Source: JASLPR01 sp964496475 | GTDB lineage: Bacteria > Chloroflexota > UBA11872 > VXNJ01 | Direction of reading: 5' to 3' | DNA length: 64,000 nucleotides | NCBI GenBank assembly: GCA_964496475.1 | Contig: CAZBZS010000002.1 | Location: 57,009-121,008 of the forward strand | Shown: one piece after another, positions 8,689 through 17,235 of the stretch | How the letters are laid out: every line of letters begins with the position of its first letter | Position numbering within the stretch: the first letter of the stretch is position 1 | The notes under the pieces: generated by a model | Database searches by the model: none | The model's input: only the letters and a program-made list of their open reading frames with translations | Told to the model about the DNA's origin: nothing | Made by a program: the position numbers and the translations under genes

Positions 8689-8721
8689 GGTCCCACTCGC
8701 GTGGGCGGTTCGCCCGGGACC
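8689..8721. terminator. Candidate bidirectional stem-loop between convergent genes
   Basis: GGTCCC at 8689-8694 pairs with GGGACC at 8716-8721, and the loop contains a second nested stem (GGGC-GGTTC-GCCC). It lies in the 52-base gap between the convergent aldo/keto reductase and DMT transporter genes. No U-tract follows on either strand, so intrinsic termination is uncertain. Confidence 0.35.
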
Positions 8722-8722
8722 C

Positions 8723-9454
8723 CTACGTGAGACTGAGCACAGCCACGCCGGCCACCGCCAAAAAGGTTCCGGACGCCGTCAGCCAACCCGGGCGTTGCTT
8801 AAGAAATGCGACTGCCAGCATCATCGCGAGTACTGGTGAACCCGCGCCGATCGCTCCGGCCCGTCCTGCGCCAAGCGTTTGGATCGCACTTAGAAAAAAT
8901 ATGCTTCCGGCACCCAGTCCGATCGCCCCAGAGAGCACTGCTATCGCGCGGTCGTGGTTTGTCATCGTCATGGGCACTAACCGGCCCGCCGACTTCCAGG
9001 CCAGTAGCCCGATTGCTATCGCCGCGGCTGGCATTCGAAAACTGTTGGCCACCACAGGCGGCAGGTCGCCAATCCCGGTCTTCAATAACGTGAAATCTAG
9101 CCCCCACATCATCGCTATTACGACCGCATAAACGAGACCGAACATCGGCGCGGTCGATGCGATTGTGTACGACCGGGTCACCCCAATTAGACGCATGATC
9201 CCGAACAGCAGCGTCTCCCCCAGGCCAATACCAAGCACCACCGATCCCGCCATCGCTGCGAAGTTATGCCATCCGAGCTTCAGGAACTCGCCTTGCAAGC
9301 CGAACGCAAACATGCCTACGGGCATTATCACGGCGGGCGCCCAGAGGCGAATGGCATTCAATTGAAGCGAGGGAAACGATCCCGCGATTCCGCGGAGGGC
9401 GACAAATCCGGCGGCCCAGCACAGGGCTGCGGCAAGAGCGGCTAGCTCACCCAA
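8723..9454 (-). CDS. DMT-superfamily (EamA-like) transporter, shortened
   Basis: The protein is hydrophobic throughout and shows the EamA repeat features: N-terminal AALCWAAGFVALRGI and the C-terminal AGAIGAGSPVLAMMLAVAF repeat end. Typical EamA exporters have about 290-300 residues and ten helices in two repeats. This one has 243. The middle reads APMFGLVYAVVIAMMWGLDF, which appears to splice the end of the first repeat (TAP-x-F-helix) directly onto the first helix of the second repeat, removing about 55 residues (about two helices). It starts with TTG at 9454, the first start after an in-frame stop. It is 33 bases downstream of glyA and probably co-transcribed with it. An in-frame deletion may have damaged it; the substrate is unknown. 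Confidence 0.72.
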   Translation of the reverse strand: MGELAALAAALCWAAGFVALRGIAGSFPSLQLNAIRLWAPAVIMPVGMFAFGLQGEFLKLGWHNFAAMAGSVVLGIGLGETLLFGIMRLIGVTRSYTIASTAPMFGLVYAVVIAMMWGLDFTLLKTGIGDLPPVVANSFRMPAAAIAIGLLAWKSAGRLVPMTMTNHDRAIAVLSGAIGLGAGSIFFLSAIQTLGAGRAGAIGAGSPVLAMMLAVAFLKQRPGWLTASGTFLAVAGVAVLSLT

Positions 9455-9487
9455 TGGCTGCCAGCCTTACGGCATGTCGGTGCGGCG

Positions 9488-10762
9488 TTAGCTGCGACTG
9501 ATACCCGGCACCGAATACGACCGTGCCAGGTCCTCGACCTCCGACCTAACTCGGGAGAACTCTTCTTCGTTGCCGCGGCCCGCATCATGCACCCGCTTTA
9601 TCCACCCGGCTATCCGGCGCATCTCATCCGGCCCCATCCCACGAGTCGTCAAGGCCGGGGTCCCCAATCGGATTCCAGAAGTGACAGTCGCCTTGCGCGT
9701 CTCACGCGGAACCGTGTTCTTGTTGGCAGTTATCCCGGCCTTCTCCAGCCGGCTCTGCATGGCCCGCCCGCTCGGGCCGTCAGACCCGAGATCCATCAAC
9801 ATCAGATGATTTTCAGTTCCACCGCTGACCAGGCGGAGACCTTCGCGGGTCAACGCCTCAGCCAGTGTTTTCGCATTTTCCACAACCCGAGCGGCGTAGT
9901 TGGCAAACTCGTCCGACAGAGCCTCCTTGAACGCCACGGCCTTGCCCGCGATAACGTGCATGAACGGCCCCCCCTGGGTCCCCGGAAACACAATGCTGTC
10001 GATAGCCTTAGCGTATTCTTCGCGGCAAATCGCGAATCCACCCCGGGGACCCCGCAGCGATTTATGCGTCGAGCTTGTCACAAAATCCGCGTAGGGCACT
10101 GGCGATGGGTGTGCTTTGCCCGCCACCAGTCCCGCGATATGAGCCATATCGCTCATATGCATCGCCCCCACCTCGTCAGCGATCTCCGCGAACCGGGCGA
10201 AATCTATGATCCTCGGATACGCCGTCGAACCCGAAACGATCATTTTTGGCCGCGTGTCGCGCGCGATTCGCCGAATCTCGTCAAAGTCCATTAGTTCGGT
10301 ATCGGGGTCAACCCCGTAAGAAACCACGTTGTAAAGCGACCCCGAAAAACTCCGAGGATGCCCGTGGGTCAGATGACCGCCATGTTCCAGGCTCATCCCC
10401 ATGATGGTATCGCCGGGCTCTAAGACCGCCATGTAGACGGCCATATTCGGGGCCGAGCCCGAATGAGGCTGAACGTTTACGTGGTCACCACCAAAAAGCT
10501 CTAGCGCCCGCGATTGGGCCAGCCGTTCCACCTCGTCCACGTTCACACATCCGCCGTAATACCTTCTTCCCGGATACCCTTCGGCGTACTTATTGGTCAA
10601 GATCGAGCCCACCACCTCCAGGACGGCCTGGCTCGTGTAATTCTCAGATGCGATCATCTCCAACCCGTCGACCTGCCGGCCTTCCTCAGCCTGAAGAATC
10701 GCATAAATCTCGTAATCAGTATCGGCAAGTCTTACTGCGCTAGAGGGCTCGTGGATAGTCAT
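9488..10762 (-). CDS. glyA: Serine hydroxymethyltransferase
   Basis: This 424-residue PLP enzyme interconverts serine and glycine while transferring a one-carbon unit to tetrahydrofolate. Diagnostic segments are present in order: LEMIASENYTS near residue 35, the NKYAEGYPGRRYYGG substrate loop, SDMAHIAGL, and the PLP lysine Lys234 in TSSTHKSLRGPRGG. Length and spacing match bacterial GlyA. The start is the ATG at 10762. It heads a two-gene minus-strand unit with the shortened transporter. The 260 bases upstream of it, to 11021, hold no gene that I can support. Confidence 0.97.
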   Translation of the reverse strand: MTIHEPSSAVRLADTDYEIYAILQAEEGRQVDGLEMIASENYTSQAVLEVVGSILTNKYAEGYPGRRYYGGCVNVDEVERLAQSRALELFGGDHVNVQPHSGSAPNMAVYMAVLEPGDTIMGMSLEHGGHLTHGHPRSFSGSLYNVVSYGVDPDTELMDFDEIRRIARDTRPKMIVSGSTAYPRIIDFARFAEIADEVGAMHMSDMAHIAGLVAGKAHPSPVPYADFVTSSTHKSLRGPRGGFAICREEYAKAIDSIVFPGTQGGPFMHVIAGKAVAFKEALSDEFANYAARVVENAKTLAEALTREGLRLVSGGTENHLMLMDLGSDGPSGRAMQSRLEKAGITANKNTVPRETRKATVTSGIRLGTPALTTRGMGPDEMRRIAGWIKRVHDAGRGNEEEFSRVRSEVEDLARSYSVPGISRS

Positions 10763-11021
10763 CTACTGGCTCTGGTGAGATCGGTTCCCATGGACATCAT
10801 CGGGTCCAAGATTGGATGTTACCTGCTTTGCCGATTCGCCAACACTCAGTTGTTGAAAATCCGCTCACGGGTGCTTGGCTGATCGTTGAGGCTAGGAGTC
10901 AGGATGTGCCTGTGCCGCCTTTTCAGAGTTGGCAAAAGACTTCCCGACAATGTTCCGACGCTGCGTGGGCAGCCAGATTCTGTCCGCTACCAGATCGATC
11001 CGAGTCTCCTGAAGAAGGCGA

Positions 11022-11294
11022 TTAGCCGCCGGCGCGGTCGGTCAGTAGATCGTCTGCCGCCGCCAATCCCCGCAGCAGCTCCGGCAACAGTTCCTCGTGC
11101 ACGTTGATGCCGTGGCGCGAGGGCTTCAGGTTATTTTCTTTGTCGCGGTAGTACACGCGCGCGGTGGCATAAGCCTGGCCTTTGAAATCCACGACCCCAA
11201 TGAGCCATTCTTCTGTGTCGCTGCGCGGCAGCCGCCGAACTACGTCAATGTCTTCGGGTAAATCCTCGTCCGTGAGTGGCACTATTGTCGCCAT
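11022..11294 (-). CDS. PC4/p15-like single-stranded-DNA-binding protein (putative)
   Basis: A small acidic-basic protein of about 90 residues. The core VVDFKGQAYATARVYYRDKE followed by PSRHGINVHEELLPELLRGL resembles the PC4 transcriptional coactivator fold: a FxGxxxxxxRxYY strand pair, a (K/R)xGIxL turn, then a helix. Bacterial members bind single-stranded DNA as dimers. I chose the ATG at 11294, preceded by a G-rich stretch (gggggtcga); an ATG at 11315 and a TTG at 11321 are alternatives that add 7 or 9 residues. The gene stands alone between glyA and the nitroreductase fusion. The family call rests on a short motif and is moderate. Confidence 0.6.
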   Translation of the reverse strand: MATIVPLTDEDLPEDIDVVRRLPRSDTEEWLIGVVDFKGQAYATARVYYRDKENNLKPSRHGINVHEELLPELLRGLAAADDLLTDRAGG

Positions 11295-11504
11295 TCGACC
11301 CCCATTTTCGTTCATTGCCAATCGTTTGGAATCTTGAAAATAATAGCTCTAGTCAGCATCCTGAGCTTGAGCAAGACGTAAATCTAGCGAATCTGTCAAT
11401 ACCCTCCGTACTGCGCGCTCTTCGGTTCTGGAACCCGGCTCAGCGCGTCCGCAGATGAAATTATCGATGTCTGACTCCACTATTACGACTCCCTACCTTC
11501 TCAG

Positions 11505-12839
11505 TTACTCCGGTCGGAGCTCCCAGACCTGAACCCGTCCGAACGGCGCCAACAGCGGTTCAATTGGGCGAACGGAGGCCGATGCCATTTTTGCTCCCCG
11601 CCCTAGTGCGGTGACAAATCGACCCTTCCGACCGGCCCGATAGATGATCTCGTCTTCCGGCGGGATGGCGAAAAGGTGGCTCTGCATCTCTGGCACCCAT
11701 CCGCTTTCCCTGAAAAGGCGCAACGCCTGCCGCCTCGTGAGTGGGCCAAACGGGCCCAGATGAGGGTCAGGAGCCAGCGAATACTCAACCCCCTTGTGGC
11801 CGATCATGCCGCGCACTCGGTGCAGCGCCGAGTGGTAGGACCGGGCATTTACAAACGCGACTATGAGCCTTCCCCCCGGTGCCGTGAGTTCTCTCAACCT
11901 CACTAGCAGCCGGACCCGCTCCGGCGTGGGCAGGGACTCGAGCCGGAACATGCAAGTGATCAGATCGTACGGCACGGGATCGTCTTCATACAGCGCCGGG
12001 TACTCCAGTTCGGTGATTTCCCGGGTTGTCCGCCCACGGACGAACTCCCTTACCTGTTCGGTCATCTCAACGATAGTCAGTTCGGCTTCCGGGTAATCCC
12101 GGGCAAAACTCTCTGTATACAGACCCGTGCAGGGAAGCACGTCAAGCCACCGCCTAAGATCGGTTGGAACTGACTTGGCCACCGCCGCCTTCACCCGTTC
12201 GAATTCCGAAGGAATTGGTTTGTTGTAGTGGGCCCCGTTCCTGATCTTTGCCATCTGGAACGCAGCGATCTGCTCCATATTCCAATCATCGGGATCGTCG
12301 TTGAACGGCCATGCCGCTTCTCCCTCGTACCGATTCCAATGGAGGATCGAATCCACCCCGCGACGTCGCGGCGGCCTGAGATTTACGTCGTAGTAGCCGA
12401 ATAGGGTGAGAGCCACGATTGTCTGCTCAGGGGGAAGACCCAGCAATCGCTTGAGATTGTTCACATTCCCCAGCGTGTCTACCCAACACCCTCCCAGGCC
12501 GAGACCGTGCGCCATCAGCATCATGTTCTGAATTGCCGCCGCTGCACTTTGGACCCACGCGAAGTTCTCACGCGTGTATTCGTGCGAGTAGGTCGCGAAT
12601 ATCGCTACTGGTGCCAGATGAATATATCTCGTCTCTGCAGCGATGGCAGCCCGCAATTCGGGATCGTCGACCACCACAAATTCCCACAGCTGGAGGTTGC
12701 ATGCACTTGGTGCCCAGCGGGCTGCGTCAACAAGATTCTCCACTATCTCTCTAGGAACCGGCTTGTCCAGAAAACGGCGCACCGTCCTCCGGCCTGTCAG
12801 TGCTTCTTGAAGTTCCATCAGCCGATCAGATTCATCCAT
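11505..12839 (-). CDS. Nitroreductase domain fused to a methyltransferase-like domain
   Basis: A 444-residue two-domain protein. Residues 8-175 are a nitroreductase-family FMN domain with RRTVRRFLDKPV at 18-29 (phosphate-binding Args), WAPSACNLQLWEF at 42-54 and the GLGLGGCWVD flavin segment near 112-121. Residues about 205-444 resemble a class I SAM-dependent methyltransferase: WLDVLPCTGLYTESFARDYP occupies the motif I position, then YDLITCMFRLESLP and LRELTAPGGRLIVAFVN as motifs II-III. Motif I is degenerate (LDVLPCTG in place of LDVGCGTG), so SAM binding is uncertain. No frameshift separates the halves. It sits alone between small gaps and divergently from the epimerase gene. Its substrate is unknown. 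Confidence 0.75.
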   Translation of the reverse strand: MDESDRLMELQEALTGRRTVRRFLDKPVPREIVENLVDAARWAPSACNLQLWEFVVVDDPELRAAIAAETRYIHLAPVAIFATYSHEYTRENFAWVQSAAAAIQNMMLMAHGLGLGGCWVDTLGNVNNLKRLLGLPPEQTIVALTLFGYYDVNLRPPRRRGVDSILHWNRYEGEAAWPFNDDPDDWNMEQIAAFQMAKIRNGAHYNKPIPSEFERVKAAVAKSVPTDLRRWLDVLPCTGLYTESFARDYPEAELTIVEMTEQVREFVRGRTTREITELEYPALYEDDPVPYDLITCMFRLESLPTPERVRLLVRLRELTAPGGRLIVAFVNARSYHSALHRVRGMIGHKGVEYSLAPDPHLGPFGPLTRRQALRLFRESGWVPEMQSHLFAIPPEDEIIYRAGRKGRFVTALGRGAKMASASVRPIEPLLAPFGRVQVWELRPE

Positions 12840-12942
12840 GGCTCCTAATCAATCTCGACTAATATAGTCCGGCCTTGGAGAAGAAGCGGCTAATACTTCC
12901 GGCTCGGGTCACCCGAGTCAACCAGTCGAACAGGGGTCTTTA

Positions 12943-13881
12943 TTGACCAGAGCGGTCGTGACCGGCGGAGCCGGGTTCATCGGATCGCACCTCGTCGACG
13001 CGCTGATAGACGGTGGTGTGGATGTACTTGTAGTCGACAATCTCTCCACCGGCAAGCGCGATAATCTGAACCGGGCGGCGGAATTTGTGGAAGGGGACGT
13101 CGCTGATCAATCGGAGGTCGAGGCCCCACTTCATGAGTTTATGCCAGACACCGTCTTCCACCTTGCCGCTCAGGCCGATCCCAAGCGTGCTTATCGCGAA
13201 CCTGCCTTCGATGCCACCATCAACGTCCGCGGAACCATCAACGTGGCCCTGGCCGCGGCCCGCGCCGGTGCGATCAAAATCGTGTTCACTTCTACCGGCG
13301 GGGCGATGTACGGAAGCCCGGATGCTGGTGACCTGCCTGTCTCAGAGGATCGATTGCCCGCGCCGGCTTCTCCCTACGGACTTTCCAAATACTGTGCTGA
13401 GCTTTATCTGGATTTGATTCGCCGAGACCACGGATTGAACTTCACGATCCTGAGGCCGGCCAACGTCTACGGACCCCGTCAGGATCCCGCCTCCGAAGTA
13501 GGCGTCGTGCTCATATTCCTGGAGCAGATGCTTGCCGGAATAACCCCACAACTCCGTGGATTCGGCAAGGCCACTCGCGACTATGTCTACGTGAAGGATC
13601 TCGTCTCCGCAATTTTGGCTGCCGCCGAATTGGGCGGACCCCGCGCTTATCACGTCGGCACCGCCAAAGAGGTGGACGTGGAGACAATATTTCATTCTTT
13701 GCAACAACGCCTGGGATCGTCTTTTGATCCGGAGCGGGTGCCGCTAATACCAGGGGAAGTGCAGCGAATGGCGCTCGACCCAAACAGAGCCCGCCAAGAT
13801 CTCGACTGGATGCCTCGCTACTCGATGGATCAAGGTCTGGACGAGACCGTCGCCTGGGCCCTCGCCAAGGTTTCCCGCTAA
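12943..13881 (+). CDS. NAD-dependent sugar epimerase/dehydratase (GalE-like)
   Basis: This is a 312-residue extended SDR acting on a nucleotide sugar. TGGAGFIG (7-14) binds NAD, Asp32 in VVDNLSTG points to NAD rather than NADP, and the catalytic pair is Tyr145-x3-Lys149 in SPYGLSKY with Ser117/Thr118 upstream. NVYGPRQDP and DYVYVKDLV are typical of UDP-glucose 4-epimerase-type members. It starts with TTG after an aggggt Shine-Dalgarno at 12932. Its last 4 bases overlap the end of the convergent TrkA gene. It probably supplies UDP-galactose or a related sugar; exact chemistry cannot be assigned. Confidence 0.85.
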   Translation: MTRAVVTGGAGFIGSHLVDALIDGGVDVLVVDNLSTGKRDNLNRAAEFVEGDVADQSEVEAPLHEFMPDTVFHLAAQADPKRAYREPAFDATINVRGTINVALAAARAGAIKIVFTSTGGAMYGSPDAGDLPVSEDRLPAPASPYGLSKYCAELYLDLIRRDHGLNFTILRPANVYGPRQDPASEVGVVLIFLEQMLAGITPQLRGFGKATRDYVYVKDLVSAILAAAELGGPRAYHVGTAKEVDVETIFHSLQQRLGSSFDPERVPLIPGEVQRMALDPNRARQDLDWMPRYSMDQGLDETVAWALAKVSR

Positions 13882-14567
13882 CTCATCTCCACCCGGACTT
13901 CTGGCTCGGTGAGAAAATTCCGCACCTCAACTTCATCCTCCATGTGAACCAGGGCCACAATCATGTCACCCGACTGCAGCTCGATGTCAGGCTCGGGAAA
14001 TAACGTCTCTCGGCCTCGAATCAGCAGACAGACGTTGCATCCGCGCTTTGCCAGATCCAGCTCGCCCAGACGGCTCGACACGGCTGGTGATTCCTTGGCG
14101 AGCCTGAACTCCACCAGTTCAAGGTCACTTTCTTCCAGCCTCATTAGATGAATTACAGCGCCAGTCTCCTCAACGTCCTGCTCGATCATCGAGAGAATGA
14201 GGTCGGTTGCGCTGACCGTTTCGTCAACGCCAAGACGCCGGAATACGCTGGCGTTTTTCGGATTATTCACCCGAGCGATTGTGCGCGCTTTCCCCTTCGA
14301 CAGGGCGCTCGCTAGCTGACAGATAATGAGGTTGTCCTCATCTTCGCCGGTCACCGCCAGGACCAGATCGGCCCGTTTTACTCCAGCTTCCAGTAACCAT
14401 CGCCCTTCGCACCCATCATGGCCGATCACCAGGTTACCGAGTTCCGCTTTTAGCGATCGGGCGTGGACTGCGTCTTTCTCCATCAGCACCACTTCGTGGC
14501 CGATGTCGAGTAGCTCCGTAGTCATGTGGTAACCAACCTTGCCCCCACCAACCAGCACGATGAACAT
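13878..14567 (-). CDS. TrkA-type potassium uptake regulator with TrkA-N and TrkA-C domains
   Basis: The 229-residue cytoplasmic protein has an N-terminal Rossmann RCK domain (VLVGGGKVGYHM, acidic turn MEKD) that binds NAD(H) or ATP, and a C-terminal TrkA-C/RCK-C domain from about residue 140 (VEFRLAKESPAVSSRLGELD, ending QSGDMIVALVH). Such proteins gate Trk/Ktr potassium channels. It begins with ATG immediately after the TAG of a second TrkA-N gene, so the two are probably translated together, as in the CeoB/CeoC pairs of actinobacteria. No channel subunit is in the window. Confidence 0.88.
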   Translation of the reverse strand: MFIVLVGGGKVGYHMTTELLDIGHEVVLMEKDAVHARSLKAELGNLVIGHDGCEGRWLLEAGVKRADLVLAVTGEDEDNLIICQLASALSKGKARTIARVNNPKNASVFRRLGVDETVSATDLILSMIEQDVEETGAVIHLMRLEESDLELVEFRLAKESPAVSSRLGELDLAKRGCNVCLLIRGRETLFPEPDIELQSGDMIVALVHMEDEVEVRNFLTEPEVRVEMS

Positions 14568-15035
14568 CTACCCCCCACCCTTCAGAACAATGGCGTCATG
14601 GAGAAGCTCGGCGCCAACCGTAGTCGGGCAGATAGTATTGAGTCCCAACAGCTCGTACGCGCTACTCCGTACCGGGTCGTTACATCTTGCAACTACCCGC
14701 TTCACTCCATACATTTCCTGGGCCATTTGAGCTGCCATGATGTTGGTATTGTCGCCGTTTGTCGCGGTCACCACCGCATCGGCGCGTTCGATCCCCGCGC
14801 CGCGCAGAACGTCCTCGTCAATCCCATTTCCGTGAATCGTTGATCCCGAAAATCCGGCCGCCAATCTATTGAAGGAATTGGCGTCACGATCGACTATCAC
14901 GACCGCGTGTCCCTCTTCAGACAGCATGGTTGCGAGTTCCGCTCCAACCCGTCCGCAGCCGATCAGGATCACGTACAGACTTTCACCGTTTGTGTCGCTT
15001 TGTAAAGCTTCTCCGCCACCTGATGTTGTCGTCAA
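14568..15035 (-). CDS. TrkA-N domain protein (second subunit of a TrkA pair)
   Basis: An RCK N-domain protein with VILIGCGRVGAELATMLSEE as the nucleotide-binding loop, the acidic turn IVDRD, and TNGDNTNIMAAQMAQ as in the downstream partner. It has no TrkA-C domain, so at 134-155 residues it is about two thirds of a standard subunit. The start is uncertain: I chose the TTG at 15035, preceded by gatgggg. The domain itself begins near 14978 (CTG or GTG starts are possible) and the frame stays open upstream into the neighbouring gene. The stop abuts the ATG of the next TrkA gene. It probably forms a heteromeric potassium-channel regulator with it. Confidence 0.75.
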   Translation of the reverse strand: MTTTSGGGEALQSDTNGESLYVILIGCGRVGAELATMLSEEGHAVVIVDRDANSFNRLAAGFSGSTIHGNGIDEDVLRGAGIERADAVVTATNGDNTNIMAAQMAQEMYGVKRVVARCNDPVRSSAYELLGLNTICPTTVGAELLHDAIVLKGGG

Positions 15036-15070
15036 GATAACCCCATCTACTTCAACCGTATGTCCCTCGA

Positions 15071-15979
15071 TTATTCGCGTGATTCCCGATAACGCGCATT
15101 CGCTTCTCGCCACTCCTTCATGCTATGCCGCATCCCGATTTGCGGCCACTCATACCCGAACGCAAAATCGAGCGGAGCCTTGCTGGGCAAGAGTCCATCC
15201 CGCTGCAGTACTTCGATCAATCGATCGAAATACCCACGCAATACCCGCACCCTGCGAATGATATCCCCGACAGTATGTGACCGCACTGCCATTCCCTCCT
15301 CTAGCGTCGCCTCCAGGTTCCCTGCCGGATCCGGAAATCGAAGCAACAGCGGCACCCGCTTGTTGGGCCATGTAAGCCAGGTGCGGTGGTACGCGTATAG
15401 CAGCTCGACCAGGTAGTTGATTCCCGCGTTCACATGGGCGTGCGCGGCAATTGCTCCCGATCGTTCTAGCCAGCTCAACGCTTTGGTCTCATTCAGGTGA
15501 TAGTCCACGTTGTAGACATTCCGTGCCACCAGATCCTGACGCCGGTCATCGGTGTATTTGGCCAGCCCGTCTAGCACGGGCTCAACGTCCCCATCGCGGT
15601 CGAAGACCAGCACGCCAATCGACAGTAGGTATCGCCAGAATTCTGGACAATGGCCCTTTCGGTACTCCGCTAGATTCACCCGATTTGTGTCGAAGTGGAT
15701 CATGCCGCTCGTGTCCAGATTGTCCTTTTCGTGACGCGTCCGAAACCCGGAATCTCCTGGCGACCAGAGAAAATCCCCGGGAATGACATCGAGTCGAAGC
15801 GGCTCGAAAAGCACGATCATATCGATGTCCGAACTCGCTCGGGCATCACCCTGAGCTACGCTTTCCGTGATCACCGCGCCTTTGAACGCCGGCTCTGGCT
15901 CAAGCTCCAGACCGATGAACCGCATCGCTTGCTCAACCTTTTGTCGGCTGTGCGGATTGTCCGGTACCGACTTATTCAC
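15071..15979 (-). CDS. Nucleotidyltransferase-fold protein
   Basis: The 302-residue protein contains AQGDARASSDIDMIVLFEPL around residues 43-62. This matches the pol-beta-type nucleotidyltransferase motif G-[SD]-x(4-5)-S-D-x-D plus hydrophobic strand, with Asp51 and Asp53 as metal ligands. The C-terminal half is helical (HLNETKALSWLERSG, NAGINYLVELLYAYH), like aminoglycoside- or DUF4037-type transferases. It starts with GTG preceded by ggaagagg. It is the first gene of the minus-strand unit that continues into the two TrkA genes, though a functional link is not evident. It may modify a small molecule or act as a toxin-antitoxin-type enzyme; the substrate is unknown. Confidence 0.7.
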   Translation of the reverse strand: MNKSVPDNPHSRQKVEQAMRFIGLELEPEPAFKGAVITESVAQGDARASSDIDMIVLFEPLRLDVIPGDFLWSPGDSGFRTRHEKDNLDTSGMIHFDTNRVNLAEYRKGHCPEFWRYLLSIGVLVFDRDGDVEPVLDGLAKYTDDRRQDLVARNVYNVDYHLNETKALSWLERSGAIAAHAHVNAGINYLVELLYAYHRTWLTWPNKRVPLLLRFPDPAGNLEATLEEGMAVRSHTVGDIIRRVRVLRGYFDRLIEVLQRDGLLPSKAPLDFAFGYEWPQIGMRHSMKEWREANARYRESRE

Positions 15980-16100
15980 CCTCTTCCTTCCGAACCTGGG
16001 GACAGGTTGACCTAGACCTCCGCAACTTGCACTTGGCTCCGACAGCCGCCATGGTTGCTTGAGCTATCCAGAATCCCTCCGCGAAGTGAGACATCTACAG

Positions 16101-16424
16101 ATGCTGTACGAACTGCGATCCTACTATGTCGTGCCCGGGCGTATGCCAGACATCCTCGCCCGCTTTCGGGACCACACTACGAAAATTTTCGACCGCCTCG
16201 GCATCGCAAACGTTGGCTACTGGATCGAAGCTGTCGGTCGCAACGACCGGCTTATTTATTTGATTGCCTTCATTGACATGGCCGATCGCGAAGAGAAATG
16301 GGCAAAATTTATCAACGACCCCGAATGGTTGAGAATCAAGTCCGAAACTGAGGCCGATGGGCAGATAGTCAGATTCGTGGAGAATCGGTTTCTCACGCCG
16401 ACCGATTTTTCCGCGATTCAGTGA
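16101..16424 (+). CDS. NIPSNAP-family protein
   Basis: A 107-residue ferredoxin-like-fold protein. The start MLYELRSYYVVPGRMPDILA is the standard NIPSNAP N-terminus, followed by NVGYWIEAVGRNDRLIYLIA, the strand pair that ends the domain repeat. I chose the ATG at 16101 because it places the domain at residue 1; a TTG at 16059 would add 14 residues. The stop overlaps the next ATG (TGATG), so translation is probably coupled to the SDR gene. NIPSNAP proteins are often fused to or beside oxidoreductases in catabolic clusters, but their reaction is not established. Confidence 0.85.
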   Translation: MLYELRSYYVVPGRMPDILARFRDHTTKIFDRLGIANVGYWIEAVGRNDRLIYLIAFIDMADREEKWAKFINDPEWLRIKSETEADGQIVRFVENRFLTPTDFSAIQ

Positions 16425-17209
16425 TGACGGACAGCAGGATGGTTTCCCACAGCGATCCATTCGATCTCGGCGACAAGGTTGCTGTAGTGACTGGTGCCGG
16501 TCGCGGAATCGGCCGGGGCATCGCCCTCGGGCTTGCGAAGGCCGGGGCCAGCCTAGTGCTCGCTGCCCGATCCCAGGACGAGCTGGAAAAAGTAAAAAAC
16601 GAGATCGTCGATCTCGGCACAGAAGCGCTGATCGTCCCGACGGACGTTAGCGACCTGAACTCGCTGGCGAACCTTTTCACTGAAGCACACGGCAGGTTTG
16701 ACGGCATCGACATTCTCGTTAACAACGCTGGTGTCGGACGTCGTAGCGACTTTCTGGACATAACTCCAGAGATGTGGGACTTCGTTCAAGACATCAATCT
16801 GCGTTCCGTTTGTTTTGCTATGCAGCATGGTATTCGTAGCATGCTGGAGCGTGGCTACGGCCGGGTCATCAACATTGCCTCGTTGACGAGTTACATCGGA
16901 ATGGCTGGGAACGCTATCTACGGCGCCAGCAAAGGCGGCGTCGGGCAGCTGACGAAGGCCGTGGCGACAGAGTTTGCACCCACGGGTATTACCGTCAACG
17001 CCATCGCCCCCGGCTTTATTCACACCGACATCAACGACCGCATGTACCAAAAAGCTGAATTCAACTCGTGGGTGCGAAGCCGAATCCCAATGGGCGATTG
17101 GGGCACTCCTCAGGATATCGCCGGGACTGCTGTGTTCCTGGCGTCACCCGCCTCCGCGTACGTGACCGGGCAAATCATCCCGGTTGACGGCGGCTGGCTC
17201 GGTGCCTGA
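16424..17209 (+). CDS. Short-chain dehydrogenase/reductase (SDR)
   Basis: This 261-residue classical SDR contains the NAD(P) loop TGAGRGIG (23-30), NNAG at 100-103 and the catalytic Ser153, Tyr166 and Lys170 (YGASK). The C-terminal IAPGFIHTD and ASAYVTGQIIPVDGGW segments are standard. The chosen ATG overlaps the preceding stop in TGATG; an internal ATG six codons downstream is possible. It is likely a sugar or hydroxy-acid dehydrogenase coupled to the NIPSNAP protein. The family is certain, the substrate is not. Confidence 0.92.
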   Translation: MTDSRMVSHSDPFDLGDKVAVVTGAGRGIGRGIALGLAKAGASLVLAARSQDELEKVKNEIVDLGTEALIVPTDVSDLNSLANLFTEAHGRFDGIDILVNNAGVGRRSDFLDITPEMWDFVQDINLRSVCFAMQHGIRSMLERGYGRVINIASLTSYIGMAGNAIYGASKGGVGQLTKAVATEFAPTGITVNAIAPGFIHTDINDRMYQKAEFNSWVRSRIPMGDWGTPQDIAGTAVFLASPASAYVTGQIIPVDGGWLGA

Positions 17210-17235
17210 TCGCGATCACAGCCGGAGACGCCGAC

